64,000 nucleotides of DNA from Burkholderia sp. Nafp2/4-1b (GTDB taxonomy: Bacteria; Pseudomonadota; Gammaproteobacteria; Burkholderiales; Burkholderiaceae), in the NCBI RefSeq assembly GCF_003635165.1, contig NZ_ML058597.1, positions 1,164,916 to 1,228,915 on the forward strand, in the 5' to 3' direction. Below, one piece after another: positions 1 through 9,710 of this stretch (positions are counted from its first letter, which is position 1; every line of letters starts with the position of its first letter). A program made the position numbers and the translations under genes. The notes below the pieces were generated by a model. It searched no databases, was not told the DNA's origin, and saw only the letters and a list, made by a program, of their open reading frames with translations.

Positions 1-1
1 G

Positions 2-601
2 TGGGGGCTGCCGGCCGACGTCGGCAAGATCCGTGAGAACCCCGAACTGATGAAGCGCTGGACGCGCCAGAAGTCGCGCTACCTGATCGACCTGACGAAA
101 CAGCTGGAACAGATCGTGCTCGCTCACCAGAACGCGGGCGACGTGCTGACCGCGCGCAACATCTTCGCGCTGCCGGTGCTCAAGCCGGAATCGGAAGCGT
201 GGTACGCGCAGAACTACGACGACTTCCTTGCAACCTATGACTACGTGGCGCTGATGGCGATGCCGTACATGGAGCAGGCGAAGGATCCCGAAGGCTGGCT
301 GGATCAGCTCGTGAAGGCGGTTCGCGCGAAGCAGCGCGGGCTGCACCATACCGTGTTCGAGCTGCAGTCGTACGACTGGCATGCGCAAAAGCAAGTGCCG
401 GCGGCCACGCTCCTCTCTCAGATGCGGCGGCTGCGCAGCGAGGGCGCGGTGAATTTCGGCTACTACCCCGACAACTTCCTGAACGGCCAGCCCGAGCTCG
501 AGGCGATGCGCGACGTGATGTCGCTGAAGTCACGCCTCGATCCCACCTCCATCAACGCTCTGATGCAAATGCAGCGTCCGCAGGGAACCAAGACACCATG
601 A
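2..601 (+). CDS. pgaB: PgaB C-terminal part, PNAG N-deacetylase / glycosyl hydrolase-like (5' partial)
   Basis: The reading frame is open from the first bases of the window, so only the last ~199 residues are present and the true start lies upstream. PgaB (HmsF) is the outer-membrane lipoprotein that partially de-N-acetylates poly-beta-1,6-GlcNAc before export. What is seen is the end of its C-terminal glycoside-hydrolase-like domain, with aromatic-rich stretches such as YDDFLATYDYVALMAMPYM and GYYPDNFLNG; the deacetylase domain is outside the window. Its stop overlaps the pgaC start (ATGA at 598-601), which supports translation as one operon. The assignment rests on family resemblance and on pgaC and pgaD following directly. 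Confidence 0.88.
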   Translation, partial: WGLPADVGKIRENPELMKRWTRQKSRYLIDLTKQLEQIVLAHQNAGDVLTARNIFALPVLKPESEAWYAQNYDDFLATYDYVALMAMPYMEQAKDPEGWLDQLVKAVRAKQRGLHHTVFELQSYDWHAQKQVPAATLLSQMRRLRSEGAVNFGYYPDNFLNGQPELEAMRDVMSLKSRLDPTSINALMQMQRPQGTKTP

Positions 602-1869
602 ACTCCCACAGCATCATCCAGCGTCTGCAGGACTTCGTCTTCTACTATCCATTCTTCATGTCGTATCTATGGATGATCGGCGGGGTCGTGCACTACTTCC
701 TGCTCGAGGAGGGTCGCGTATTGTCGACGCGCACGATCGCGTCGAGTGGAATTCCGAAGGTCTCGATCGTCGTGCCGTGCTTCAACGAGGCCTCGAACGC
801 GCGCAGTGTGATCCGTCACCTGAACGCGATGGACTACCCGAACTACGACATCATCGCGGTCAACGACGGCAGCAAGGACCGCACCGGCGAGATCCTGAAC
901 GAGCTGGCGGTCGAGATCCCGCGCCTGCTCGTGATCCATCACGCACGCAACGAAGGCAAGGCGGTCGGGCTCACTACCGCGGCGGCCGTGTCGAACGCCG
1001 AATATCTACTGTGCATCGACGGCGACGCGCTGCTCGGGCACGACGCGATCGGCTGGATGCTCGAGCATTTCCTGACCGATCCGGGCGTCGGCGCGGTCAC
1101 GGGCAACCCGCGCATCCGCACGCGCACGTCGCTGCTCGGGCGCATGCAGGTCGGTGAATTCTCGTCGATCGTCGGGCTGATCAAGCGCACGCAGCAGGTG
1201 TACGGCCGCATCTTCACGGTGTCGGGCGTGATCACGATGTTTCGCAAGACCGCGCTCGCCGACGTCGGCTACTGGAGCTCGGACATGCTGACCGAGGACA
1301 TCGACATCAGCTGGAAGCTGCAGTGCCGCGACTGGCGTGTCGTCTACGAGCCGCACGCGCTCAGCTGGATCCTGATGCCCGAGACGGTGAAGGGGCTCTA
1401 CCGGCAGCGGCTGCGCTGGTCGAAGGGCGGCATCCAGGTACTGCTCAAGTACGCGGGCACGCTCATGCGGCCCACGCAGATGATGATGTGGCCGCTGTTC
1501 GTCGAGTACCTGATCGGCATCGCATGGGCGTACTCGATGTCGTTCATCCTGCTGCTCGCGGTGATCGACGTCTTCTATCCGCTTCCGCCGACCTGGCATG
1601 TGTCCGTGGTGCCGCACTGGCACGGGATGCTGCTGGTCGCAACCTGCATCCTGCAGCTGATCATCGGCAGCATGATCGATCGTCGTTACGACGAAAAACT
1701 CCTGATGTACTTCCTTGACACCATCTGGTACCCCGTGGCGTTCTGGTTGATCACCATGATCACCACCGTCGTGGCCCTGCCCGCCGTCGTATTGCGGGGC
1801 CGCGGCAAGCGCGCCGTGTGGGTCAGTCCCGACCGAGGCATTCAACATGAAGAACGCGCCGATTATTGA
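598..1869 (+). CDS. pgaC: Poly-beta-1,6-N-acetyl-D-glucosamine synthase PgaC
   Basis: This is an inner-membrane processive family 2 glycosyltransferase (423 aa) that polymerises UDP-GlcNAc into PNAG, the biofilm exopolysaccharide. Visible motifs in order are NDGSKD (residues 89-94), the DGD metal/UDP site (141-143), the catalytic-base region EDID (233-236) and the processivity motif QRLRW (270-274). There is a hydrophobic segment near residues 10-35 and several more between about 300 and 405, as expected for this family. The start overlaps the pgaB stop by 4 bp, and the C-terminus overlaps pgaD by 23 bp. PgaC works as a complex with PgaD; in other bacteria this pair is activated by c-di-GMP. 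Confidence 0.95.
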   Translation: MNSHSIIQRLQDFVFYYPFFMSYLWMIGGVVHYFLLEEGRVLSTRTIASSGIPKVSIVVPCFNEASNARSVIRHLNAMDYPNYDIIAVNDGSKDRTGEILNELAVEIPRLLVIHHARNEGKAVGLTTAAAVSNAEYLLCIDGDALLGHDAIGWMLEHFLTDPGVGAVTGNPRIRTRTSLLGRMQVGEFSSIVGLIKRTQQVYGRIFTVSGVITMFRKTALADVGYWSSDMLTEDIDISWKLQCRDWRVVYEPHALSWILMPETVKGLYRQRLRWSKGGIQVLLKYAGTLMRPTQMMMWPLFVEYLIGIAWAYSMSFILLLAVIDVFYPLPPTWHVSVVPHWHGMLLVATCILQLIIGSMIDRRYDEKLLMYFLDTIWYPVAFWLITMITTVVALPAVVLRGRGKRAVWVSPDRGIQHEERADY

Positions 1870-2335
1870 CCTTTCCCTGCGCGCGCCGCGCGAGATGATT
1901 GCCGAACGCGGCAATCTCGTCGGTCCCGTGCTCGTTGCGTGGTTCCGCCTCGTGCGGCCCGCGCTGGTCGGGGGCGTGTGGGCATCGATCTGCATCTATA
2001 CGTACCGCTACCTGCTGCCATTCAACGAGGCCGAGATGCCGATCGAGCAGATCGTGTTCTACGTGACCAGCATCGCGCTGATCGCCGGCACGATCGTCAC
2101 ATGGCTGATCGCGGGGCGCGTCGTGCATCCATTCGCGTACCGGCTGCGCGTGTCGAAGATACTGCGGCGCTCGGCCAGCGTGAAGGTGCGCTCGGTGCCG
2201 CCGACCGCGCTCGTCGGCGACCGCCGGCGCGGCACGCGGCGCACGTCGCGCATCCTCGTCGCGTCGCACGATGCGAACGGCTCGATCTCGGGCATCGAAT
2301 GGGTGGCGCATACGGGGCCGCAGCCCCGCGAGTGA
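1847..2335 (+). CDS. pgaD: PNAG biosynthesis protein PgaD
   Basis: A small (162 aa) inner-membrane protein with two hydrophobic helices, about residues 28-52 and 63-87, followed by a basic cytoplasmic tail rich in R, S and T. PgaD is the accessory subunit that stabilises and activates the PgaC synthase. It starts 23 bp inside pgaC in another frame, so translation is probably coupled. Sequence conservation of PgaD is low in general, so the call rests mainly on size, two-helix topology and position directly after pgaC. Confidence 0.85.
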   Translation: MKNAPIIDLSLRAPREMIAERGNLVGPVLVAWFRLVRPALVGGVWASICIYTYRYLLPFNEAEMPIEQIVFYVTSIALIAGTIVTWLIAGRVVHPFAYRLRVSKILRRSASVKVRSVPPTALVGDRRRGTRRTSRILVASHDANGSISGIEWVAHTGPQPRE

Positions 2336-2451
2336 TCACCGGAGACATGCAGCGCCGTGCGCGACGGATGCCGCGGCGCCGCAACGCTCCTCAAATCGTG
2401 CTGGCGCGCGCCGCGCGCCAGCCACAAAACTTCCTGTAGACGAGGTGAATC

Positions 2452-4275
2452 ATGTGCGGAATCGTCGGAGCAAGCGGCCGGAACAATCAAGTGCCGCAAC
2501 TGGTCAAGGCACTGAGCCGGCTCGAATATCGCGGTTACGATTCGTGCGGCATCGCCGTGCTGCGTGACGGGCACCTGCGCAGCGAACGCACGCTGCGGCG
2601 TGTGGCGGACCTGCAGGATCGCGTGCTGACGCTTGGCCTCGACGGGCAGACGTGCATCGCGCACACGCGCTGGGCGACGCACGGCGCGCCGTCGGAAATG
2701 AACGCGCACCCGATCATGTCGGGCGACACGATCGCGGTCGTGCACAACGGGATCATCGAGAACCATGACGAGCTGCGTACCGAACTGCGGCAGCGCGGCT
2801 ACACGTTTCGCGGCGAGACCGACACCGAGGTGATCGCACACCTGATCCACAGCGTGTATCGCGACGACCTGTTCGATGCGGTGACCCGCGCGGTCAAGCG
2901 GTTGCACGGCGCGTATGCGATCGCGGTGCTGAGTGCGGTCGAACCGCAGCGGCTCGTCGCCGCGCGCGCCGGCTCGCCGCTGGTGATCGGCATCGGCGCG
3001 GACCAGAACTATCTGGCGTCCGACTGCGCGGCACTCGGCGACCTGACCGACCGCTTCGTCTATCTGGAGGACGGCGACGTCGCGCTGATCACGCCGGAGC
3101 GCATCGACGTGGTCGATTCGGTCGGCTCTGAGGCCAAGCGTCCGCTGTGCGAGGTCAAGGCACGCGACGACGACGCGGCGCTCGGCCCTTACCAGCATTT
3201 CATGCAGAAAGAGATCTTCGAGCAGCCGAAGGCGATCGCCGCCACGATCGACGGCATCGACACGATCTCGCCCGCGCTGTTCGGCGGCAGCGACAGCGCA
3301 CGCGCGTTGCTGTCGAAGACGAAGAGCGTGCTGCTGCTCGGCTGCGGCACCAGCTACTACGCGGGGCTGACCGCGAAATACTGGCTCGAGAGCATCGCGG
3401 GGATCCCGGCGCAGGTCGAAATCGCGAGCGAATACCGCTACCGCGATACCGTGCCCGATCCGCGCACGCTGGTGGTCGGCATCTCGCAGTCCGGCGAGAC
3501 CGCCGACACGATCGGCGCGATCGAGCGCGCACGCGGGATGGGCCAGCACATGTCGCTGGCGATCTGCAACGTGGCGACCAGCTCCATCGCGCGCGCCGCG
3601 CCGCTCTGCTTCCTGACGCGCGCCGGCATCGAGCTCGGCGTCGCGTCGACCAAGGCCTTCACGACGCAGCTCGTCGCGCTGTTCCTGCTGACGCTGACGC
3701 TCGCGCAGCAGCGCGGTCGGCTCGACGCCGCGCAAGTCGCGATGCACCTGAAGAAGCTGCACGAACTGCCGGAGCGCATCGGCCACGCGCTCGCGCTGGA
3801 AACGCAGATCATGGGCTGGGCCGCGAAGTTCGCGCGGACCGAGAATGCGCTGTTCCTCGGCCGCGGCATTCACTACCCGATCGCGCTGGAAGGCGCGCTG
3901 AAGCTCAAGGAAGTGTCGTACATCCACGCGGAAGGCTATCCGGCCGGCGAGCTGAAGCATGGGCCGCTCGCGCTGGTCACGAGCGCGATGCCGGTCGTCA
4001 CGATCGCGCCGGACGACCGCCTGTTCCAGAAGCTGAAGTCCAACATGGCGGAGGTCCGCGCGCGCGGCGGAAGGCTCTACGTGCTCGCGGGCCATCAACT
4101 CGAGATCGATGCCGACCGCGACACGCACCTGATCCGCGTGCGCGAATCGGGCGACGATCTGTCGCCGATCGTCAACGTGATCGCGCTGCAGTTGCTGGCC
4201 TATCACGTCGGCCGTGCACGCGGTGCCGACGTCGACAAACCGCGCAATCTCGCGAAATCCGTCACGGTCGAATGA
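2452..4275 (+). CDS. glmS: Glutamine--fructose-6-phosphate aminotransferase (isomerizing), PNAG-linked copy
   Basis: GlmS converts fructose-6-P and glutamine into glucosamine-6-P, the entry step to UDP-GlcNAc. The protein is full length (607 aa). It starts MCGIVG, leaving the catalytic Cys after Met removal, and has a class II glutamine amidotransferase domain to about residue 215, two SIS sugar-isomerase domains, and the conserved C-tail NLAKSVTVE with the active-site Lys at 602. A GAGGTGA ribosome site precedes the ATG. It lies 116 bp after pgaD on the same strand. The housekeeping glmS is expected elsewhere in the genome, so this copy probably boosts precursor supply for PNAG (inference). 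Confidence 0.93.
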   Translation: MCGIVGASGRNNQVPQLVKALSRLEYRGYDSCGIAVLRDGHLRSERTLRRVADLQDRVLTLGLDGQTCIAHTRWATHGAPSEMNAHPIMSGDTIAVVHNGIIENHDELRTELRQRGYTFRGETDTEVIAHLIHSVYRDDLFDAVTRAVKRLHGAYAIAVLSAVEPQRLVAARAGSPLVIGIGADQNYLASDCAALGDLTDRFVYLEDGDVALITPERIDVVDSVGSEAKRPLCEVKARDDDAALGPYQHFMQKEIFEQPKAIAATIDGIDTISPALFGGSDSARALLSKTKSVLLLGCGTSYYAGLTAKYWLESIAGIPAQVEIASEYRYRDTVPDPRTLVVGISQSGETADTIGAIERARGMGQHMSLAICNVATSSIARAAPLCFLTRAGIELGVASTKAFTTQLVALFLLTLTLAQQRGRLDAAQVAMHLKKLHELPERIGHALALETQIMGWAAKFARTENALFLGRGIHYPIALEGALKLKEVSYIHAEGYPAGELKHGPLALVTSAMPVVTIAPDDRLFQKLKSNMAEVRARGGRLYVLAGHQLEIDADRDTHLIRVRESGDDLSPIVNVIALQLLAYHVGRARGADVDKPRNLAKSVTVE

Positions 4276-5579
4276 TGGCGCAACCAGTGCGGTTGCCGGG
4301 TGCGATACGATCGCGCCCGGCCCTGCGCGCGGCGACGCGGCTCGCCGCCGCCACGATCTTCGGCGCGGGCTACGGCACGGGCTGTATCGCGGCGCCCGCC
4401 GTCGCGCCGGTCGTGCACACGGTCACGATCGACGCCCCCGCCGAGTCGCCTGCCAGCGACAAGGACACGGGCGATCCGCGCCGCTTCATGCACGGCATCG
4501 GCGTGGCCGATGCCGGCGACGGCAAGCGCTGGGTATTCTTCAGCAGCTCGGGTCTGCCGCCGCGCGGCGCGATGCGCAGCGGCAGCTGGTCGCACGACGT
4601 GTACGTGGGCGAATGGCAGCCCGGCAAACCGGAACTGACGCACGTGCGCCCGTTCATCAGCCGGCCGGAGGCGCAGGAGCCCGTGTCGATCGCGCAGAAC
4701 GGGCGCGGCGACATTTTCGTCACGTTCGAGGACGGCTGGGACACGCCGCAGGAAGTCAGCCAGCGATACGGCGTCTACCGACGCAACCTGAAGCCGATCA
4801 AGCCGTATCCGCACGACGTCGAATCGGGCGGTCATTCCGGACACGTCGCCACGGTGGGTGAGCGCTTCGTCGTGTTCTACTCCGCCGACTGGGTCGACGG
4901 CGGCGGCGTCGACAATCTCGGCAGCGGCAACGGCGTGTACGTGAAAACCTACGATGCGGCCGGACGCGTGCTGAATCATGTGCCGGTCGCATCGCATCGC
5001 CGCGAATGGTGGCCCATCGTCGCGGGCTCGCCGCGCCGTGCGCTGCTGGTCTGGCAGAAATACATCGAAGGCAGCACCGACGCGACGCTCGAATATGCGA
5101 TGTTCGATCCGTTCACGGCGAAGCTCGACAAGCACGGGCCGCTGAACGACGCGATCCAGTACTACGTCTATTCGTCCGCGTACGTGCCCGCGGTCGACCG
5201 CTTCATCGTCGTCACGACCACCGCGGACAACCGCGGCGTCGCGATGCTGATCGGTCCCGACGGCCGCCGCATCGCCACGCTCGACTGCCTGCCGCCATCG
5301 GTGCGCGAGTCGGGGATCGGCGTCGACGGCGCGCATGCGTACGTGCCGACCCGCGACGGGCGGTTGCTGACGCTGACGCTGACGGCAACGGGCATGTCGG
5401 TCACCGGCGTGCAGCGTTCGCCGATTCCGTGGGGCGCGACCGGCATCGCCGCGTTTCCGGCACGCGGCGGCACGATGCATTTCGTGTCGCTGACGCCCAC
5501 CGGCGCGCGCGAAGCCGATTTCGACACGGCGCGGGAAGCGCCTTTACCGAAAGGCGACGCGCAGTGTCAGAGCCATTGA
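4272..5579 (+). CDS. Exported protein of unknown function, PNAG-operon associated
   Basis: This 435-aa protein starts at a double ATG (4272 or 4275) that overlaps the glmS stop, so it is translationally coupled to glmS and is the last gene of the pga operon. The N-terminus is basic, followed by a hydrophobic stretch ending near GTGCIAAPA, which suggests export; a lipoprotein site at that Cys is possible but does not fit the lipobox well. The body has recurring Trp/Tyr/Gly-rich blades (for example [46 protein letters not shown]) spaced 45-60 residues apart, which resembles a beta-propeller. No catalytic motif is recognised. A role in PNAG binding, modification or export is only suggested by position. 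Confidence 0.75.
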   Translation: MMAQPVRLPGAIRSRPALRAATRLAAATIFGAGYGTGCIAAPAVAPVVHTVTIDAPAESPASDKDTGDPRRFMHGIGVADAGDGKRWVFFSSSGLPPRGAMRSGSWSHDVYVGEWQPGKPELTHVRPFISRPEAQEPVSIAQNGRGDIFVTFEDGWDTPQEVSQRYGVYRRNLKPIKPYPHDVESGGHSGHVATVGERFVVFYSADWVDGGGVDNLGSGNGVYVKTYDAAGRVLNHVPVASHRREWWPIVAGSPRRALLVWQKYIEGSTDATLEYAMFDPFTAKLDKHGPLNDAIQYYVYSSAYVPAVDRFIVVTTTADNRGVAMLIGPDGRRIATLDCLPPSVRESGIGVDGAHAYVPTRDGRLLTLTLTATGMSVTGVQRSPIPWGATGIAAFPARGGTMHFVSLTPTGAREADFDTAREAPLPKGDAQCQSH

Positions 5580-5843
5580 CGGCGACGCCAATCGTGCCTG
5601 ATCCACGCGAGCGCCGCGGCGCCGATCTGACGCTGCCCGATCGCGCAACGCGATCGTTCGTGCACGCATCCGTGCGACCGGCCTGCCGCGCAGGCCACCG
5701 CTCACAGAGCTGATCCCGGCCGTTACGCTGCTGCCGCGCCCGGGTCGCCAGCACCGCCCGTACCGTATAGACTGTCGCCCGATTCCTTCGGCCGGCCGCG
5801 GCGCGACCCTGCCTGCCGCCGCCCCCCCTTTCACGGAGAACGA

Positions 5844-6680
5844 ATGCTGAAGCGCCAGTGGTTTTCGCTGTTGCTGCTGACGGTGTGCCTGATCGCCACG
5901 CGCGCATTCGCGCAGGGCACGCTCGAGCTTCAGACCGACGGCACGCCGCGCTTGCTGACGCGGCAGGCGCTGCTCGGCCGCCCCGACGCGACGGACATCC
6001 ACGTGCCGCGCGACATCGCGTACGGCCGGCCGATGACGTTCCGCGCGGTGCCGTTCGCCGCGTTGCTCGGCGACACACCGCTGCCGGCGGACGGCGTGCT
6101 CGAAACCCGCGCGGCCGACGGTTTCGCCGCGCAACTGCCGCTGGCTCTTGCGCGCCGCCGCGCGCCGGCCGGCGCCGTCGCATGGCTCGCGATCGAGGAT
6201 CCCGCGCATCCGTGGCCGAAACTGCCTGGCAAGCCGGTCAGCGCGGGGCCGTTCTATCTCGTGTGGGTGGGGCCGGACGCGTCGTCGGTGCGCGGCGAGC
6301 AGTGGCCGTACCAGATCGTGCGCATCACGATCGAATCGTCACCGCTCGCGCGCTGGCCGTCGCTCGCCGTCGATGCGGCACTGCCGGCGACCGATCCGGC
6401 CCGCGCGGGCCAGCGGCTGTTCGTCACGCAATGCCTCGCGTGCCACCGCATCGACGGTGCGGGCAGCAGCCAGGCCGGGCCTGACCTGAACACGCCGATG
6501 AATCCGGTCGACTACTTCCAGCCTGCCGCGCTGCGCCGCTACATCCGCAATCCGGCATCGGTGCGCGACTGGCCGGGCCGCGTGATGCCCGCGTTCCCGC
6601 CCGATCAATTGAGCGACCGGGAGCTCGACCAGATCGTTGCCTACCTCGCGTACATGGCGCGACGCAAGGCCGGCAAGTAA
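5844..6680 (+). CDS. Periplasmic c-type cytochrome with N-terminal oxidoreductase-like domain
   Basis: The 278-aa protein begins with a clear Sec signal (hydrophobic core WFSLLLLTVCLIA, cleavage near AFAQG). Residues ~30-165 resemble the small accessory fold seen beside molybdopterin oxidoreductases, but no cofactor-binding motif can be named. Residues ~180-278 are a class I cytochrome c domain with the heme site CLACH at 197-201 and a candidate axial Met in RVMPAFPP. It is therefore an exported mono-heme electron carrier. It stands alone, 264 bp after the PNAG operon and convergent with the next operon, so the redox partner cannot be read from context. Confidence 0.8.
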   Translation: MLKRQWFSLLLLTVCLIATRAFAQGTLELQTDGTPRLLTRQALLGRPDATDIHVPRDIAYGRPMTFRAVPFAALLGDTPLPADGVLETRAADGFAAQLPLALARRRAPAGAVAWLAIEDPAHPWPKLPGKPVSAGPFYLVWVGPDASSVRGEQWPYQIVRITIESSPLARWPSLAVDAALPATDPARAGQRLFVTQCLACHRIDGAGSSQAGPDLNTPMNPVDYFQPAALRRYIRNPASVRDWPGRVMPAFPPDQLSDRELDQIVAYLAYMARRKAGK

Positions 6681-6739
6681 AGCCAGCAAGAAGGCCGGCG
6701 GGTCAGGCCGCCGGGTCAGGCCGATGAGTCAGGCGCGCA

Positions 6740-7996
6740 TCAGGCGCCCGGTTCCTGCGCGCTCTGCAGCACCGCGCGCAGCAGCACGTCGGCGCCCGCC
6801 GTCGACCATTCCTGCGTGATCGCCTCGGCCTCGTTGTGGCTCAATCCGTCGACGCACGGCACGAAGATCATGCCGGTCGGCGCGACGCGCGCGACATAGC
6901 ACGCGTCGTGACCCGCGCCGGACACGATGTCCATGTGCGACAGCCCGAGCGCCTGCGCGGCGTCGCGCACCGCGTCGATGCAACGCGGCGCGAACGGCAC
7001 CGGCGGATACGTGAAGATCTGCTCGATCCGCGCGCCAAGCCCGGTGTCGTCCGCCACGCGCGCCAGTTCCGCACGCAGCGCCGCATCGAGTTCGTCGAGC
7101 ACCGTATCGCTCGGATGGCGGAATTCGACCGTGAAGAAGCACGCACCCGGCACCGTGTTGCGCGAATTCGGCCGCGCTTCGATCATCCCGACCGTCGCGC
7201 GCGCATGCGGCGCATGGCGGCGGCCGAGCGCATCGACGAAGGCGATCATCCGCGCGGCGCCCACCAGCGTGTCGCGCCGGAATTCCATCGGTGTCGTGCC
7301 CGCGTGCGCGTCGACGCCCGTCAACGTCACTTCGTACCAGCGCTGCCCCTGCCCGGCCGTCACGACGCCGATCGTCTTGCCCGCGCGTTCGAGAATCGCA
7401 CCCTGTTCGATATGCAGTTCGTACGCGGCATGCACCGGATAGCCGCCGACGGGCTCCGTGCCCGCATAGCCGATGCGCGCGAGTTCTTCGCCGATCGTCT
7501 TGCCCGCGCCATCGGTGCGCGACAGCCCGTATTCGAGCGGATAGACGCCCGAGAACACGCCGGCCGAGATCATCGCCGGCGCGAAGCGCGAGCCTTCCTC
7601 GTTGGTCCAGATCACGACGTCGATCGGGCGCTCGGTCTCGACGCCCGCATCGTTCAGCGCGCGCACGACCTCGAGGCCGCCGAGCACGCCGTAGATGCCG
7701 TCGTAGCGGCCGCCGGTCGGTTGCGAATCGGCGTGCGAGCCCGTCATCACCGGCGCGGCGTCGGGATTGCGGCCCGCGCGGCGCGCGAACACGTTGCCCA
7801 TCCGGTCGACCCGCACCGTGCAACCGGCGTCGCGCGCCCACTGCACGAACAGGTCGCGCGATTCGCGGTCGAGGTCGGTCAGCGCGAGACGGCACACACC
7901 GCCCTTCGGCGTCGCGCCGATCTGCGCCATCCGTTCGAGCGACGCCCACAGGCGTGCACCATCGACGCGCGGCGCACCAGCGAGGTCGTCACGCAT
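6740..7996 (-). CDS. M20-family Zn hydrolase, N-carbamoyl-L-amino acid (cysteine) amidohydrolase-like
   Basis: A 418-aa metal-dependent amidohydrolase of the hydantoinase/carbamoylase subgroup of M20 (with beta-ureidopropionase and allantoate amidohydrolase). Motifs include the metal ligands of MTGSHADSQ, NEEGSRF, the HIEQG ligand and the dimerisation-domain signature HAGTTPM. The ATG at 7996 overlaps the upstream gene's stop by 8 bp (7989-7996), so it is preferred over a longer Arg-rich extension to 8041. The directly upstream partner is an L-ATC-hydrolase-family protein. That pairing matches the Pseudomonas route from 2-amino-thiazoline-4-carboxylate through N-carbamoyl-L-cysteine to L-cysteine, so the substrate may be N-carbamoyl-cysteine or a related ureido acid (inference). 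Confidence 0.85.
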   Translation of the reverse strand: MRDDLAGAPRVDGARLWASLERMAQIGATPKGGVCRLALTDLDRESRDLFVQWARDAGCTVRVDRMGNVFARRAGRNPDAAPVMTGSHADSQPTGGRYDGIYGVLGGLEVVRALNDAGVETERPIDVVIWTNEEGSRFAPAMISAGVFSGVYPLEYGLSRTDGAGKTIGEELARIGYAGTEPVGGYPVHAAYELHIEQGAILERAGKTIGVVTAGQGQRWYEVTLTGVDAHAGTTPMEFRRDTLVGAARMIAFVDALGRRHAPHARATVGMIEARPNSRNTVPGACFFTVEFRHPSDTVLDELDAALRAELARVADDTGLGARIEQIFTYPPVPFAPRCIDAVRDAAQALGLSHMDIVSGAGHDACYVARVAPTGMIFVPCVDGLSHNEAEAITQEWSTAGADVLLRAVLQSAQEPGA

Positions 7997-8528
7997 TGCC
8001 GGCCTCCGGCGTGTCGTCGTGCGGTTTCGCCTGCAGCGCATAGCGGAAATCGCAGCGCTTGCCGCCCTGCATGATCGTGCTCGTGCGCGTGAGCGCGATG
8101 CGCGGGTCGTAACCCTCGATGAAGTAGCTGTCGCGCGCGCAGCTCAGCAGGTGGCCGATCTCGCCGAGCCCCATCGCGTGATACATCTCCGCGTAGCTGC
8201 AGCGATGCACGTCGTAGTCGTAATGCGCGTCGTCCGCGCGGCGCACCTCGACGTCGAGCGCATCGTCCTTTTCCCACAGCACCTGCAGCGCGATGAACGA
8301 CCGCACGCTCGTGCCGTCGGGCTCCTGCGCGGCGAACGTGCGGCCCGCGTCGACGGCCGCGCCGCGCACGGCTTCCGCGATCACGGCCTGCGCGCGCTCG
8401 GTGCCGAATTCGCGCTTCATGATCTCGTAGATCGGCTTGATGATTTCCGCTTCGATGCGGCGCCGCGCGAGGATGCCGAGGCGCGTGTCCTCGGGCGCCG
8501 CGGCGGATTCGTGAGTCGTGTCGGTCAT
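7989..8528 (-). CDS. L-2-amino-thiazoline-4-carboxylate hydrolase family protein
   Basis: A 179-aa cytoplasmic protein whose N-terminal helix IIKPIYEIMKREFG and C-terminal block with CDFRYALQAKP match my memory of the ATC hydrolase family (ring-opening of L-ATC to N-carbamoyl-L-cysteine). Conserved-looking His and Cys residues sit in DVHRCSYAEMY and LLSCARDSYFIEGYDPRI. It lies 15 bp after the binding-protein gene and overlaps the downstream carbamoyl hydrolase, so the three form one operon. The actual substrate has not been shown; other thiazoline or cyclic ureido compounds are possible. Confidence 0.72.
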   Translation of the reverse strand: MTDTTHESAAAPEDTRLGILARRRIEAEIIKPIYEIMKREFGTERAQAVIAEAVRGAAVDAGRTFAAQEPDGTSVRSFIALQVLWEKDDALDVEVRRADDAHYDYDVHRCSYAEMYHAMGLGEIGHLLSCARDSYFIEGYDPRIALTRTSTIMQGGKRCDFRYALQAKPHDDTPEAGNA

Positions 8529-8543
8529 GGGGTGCCTCCGTCG

Positions 8544-9710
8544 TTATTGGGTTGCAGTGCGCGCGCCGCCGAGCACGTCGACGACGGTCCACTTGCCGCC
8601 GCGCACCTGGTAGATCGTGAACGCCGGGTCCTTCAGGTTGCCTTCGCCGTCGAACGCGACCCGGCCCGTGACGCCCCGCCGATCGGTGGCGCGCACCGCC
8701 GCGACCAGCTTCGCCGGCTGCGTCGTGCCGGCCTTCTGCGCGGCGGCGATCAGCGTGGCGGCGGCGTCGTATGCGAACGGCGCATGCAGTTCGATCGCCG
8801 CGTGAAAGCGTGCACGGTATTGCGTGTCGAACGCGTTGCCGCCCGGCATCCGGTCGAGCGGCAGGCCCGGTTCGAGCGCGGTCACGCCGTCGCCGTCCTT
8901 GCCGGCGAGCGACAGGAAGGTCTGGCTCACGAACCCGCCGGCGCCGAGCAGCGGCGCGTTCACGCCGAGCTGGCGCATCCGGCGCGCGATCGGTGCGGCC
9001 TGGGCGTCGAGTCCGCCGAAGAACACGAGATCCGCGCGCTTGCTCTTGATCGCGGTCAGCACGCCGCTGAAGTCGGTCGTCTTGTCGTTCACATACTGGC
9101 GATCGACGATCGCGCCGCCGTTCGCCTGCACGCCCTTGATGAACTGGTCCGCAAGCCCGGCCCCGAACGACGTGCGATCGTCGATCACCGCGATGCGCTT
9201 CGCCTTCAGCGTCTTCACCGCATAGGCGCCCGTGAAGTTGCCGCCCGCATCGTCGTGACCCATGATGCGGAACGCCGTCGCGTAGCCCTGCTGCGTGTAC
9301 TGGTGGCCGGTCGAGGCCGGCGCGATCTGCGGAATGCCCGCATCGCGGTAGACGCGCGACGCCGGCACGCTGCAGCCGGTGTTCCAGTGCCCGACGACAC
9401 CGATCACGTGCTGGTCGACCAGCTGCTGCGCGACCGCGACGGCCGTGCGCGGGTCGGATTGATCGTCGGCCGCGACGAGCTTGTAGACGACCGGCTTGCC
9501 GCCGATGCTCGGATGCTTCGCGTTCGCGTCGTCGATCGCGAGCTGCGCGCCGTTCTGCAGGTCCTTGCCGATCCGCGCGGACGGGCCGGTGAGCGGCGCG
9601 GCGAGACCGATCAGGATCGTCTGCGGCGCGGACTGCGCGTGGGCGGGAACGGCGGCGATCAGCGTGGCCGCGGAGAATGCGAGGCTGGCGGAAAGGAAAG
9701 CGATTTTCAT
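8544..9710 (-). CDS. LivK/BraC-type periplasmic substrate-binding protein
   Basis: The mature product is a type I periplasmic binding protein of the branched-chain amino-acid ABC family (388 aa). A typical signal peptide starts at the ATG 9710 and ends near AHAQS, followed by ILIGLAAPLTGPSARIG, the usual first strand of the fold, and by a VVGHWNTGCSVPA motif. It is the first gene of a three-gene operon with the ATC-hydrolase-like and carbamoyl-hydrolase genes. No permease or ATPase gene is nearby, so it must share a membrane unit encoded elsewhere or act as a sensor. A LysR gene is divergent on the other side of the promoter region. Confidence 0.88.
   Translation of the reverse strand: MKIAFLSASLAFSAATLIAAVPAHAQSAPQTILIGLAAPLTGPSARIGKDLQNGAQLAIDDANAKHPSIGGKPVVYKLVAADDQSDPRTAVAVAQQLVDQHVIGVVGHWNTGCSVPASRVYRDAGIPQIAPASTGHQYTQQGYATAFRIMGHDDAGGNFTGAYAVKTLKAKRIAVIDDRTSFGAGLADQFIKGVQANGGAIVDRQYVNDKTTDFSGVLTAIKSKRADLVFFGGLDAQAAPIARRMRQLGVNAPLLGAGGFVSQTFLSLAGKDGDGVTALEPGLPLDRMPGGNAFDTQYRARFHAAIELHAPFAYDAAATLIAAAQKAGTTQPAKLVAAVRATDRRGVTGRVAFDGEGNLKDPAFTIYQVRGGKWTVVDVLGGARTATQ

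Noticed and set aside
2059-4206. A 715-codon minus-strand frame opposite pgaD-glmS
   Set aside because: Antisense shadow of glmS, with Arg/Asp-rich composition and no domain.
3147-4271. Upstream extension of the exported-protein frame into glmS
   Set aside because: The added residues are out-of-frame glmS sequence; the double ATG at 4272/4275 overlaps the glmS stop and leads into a hydrophobic export segment.
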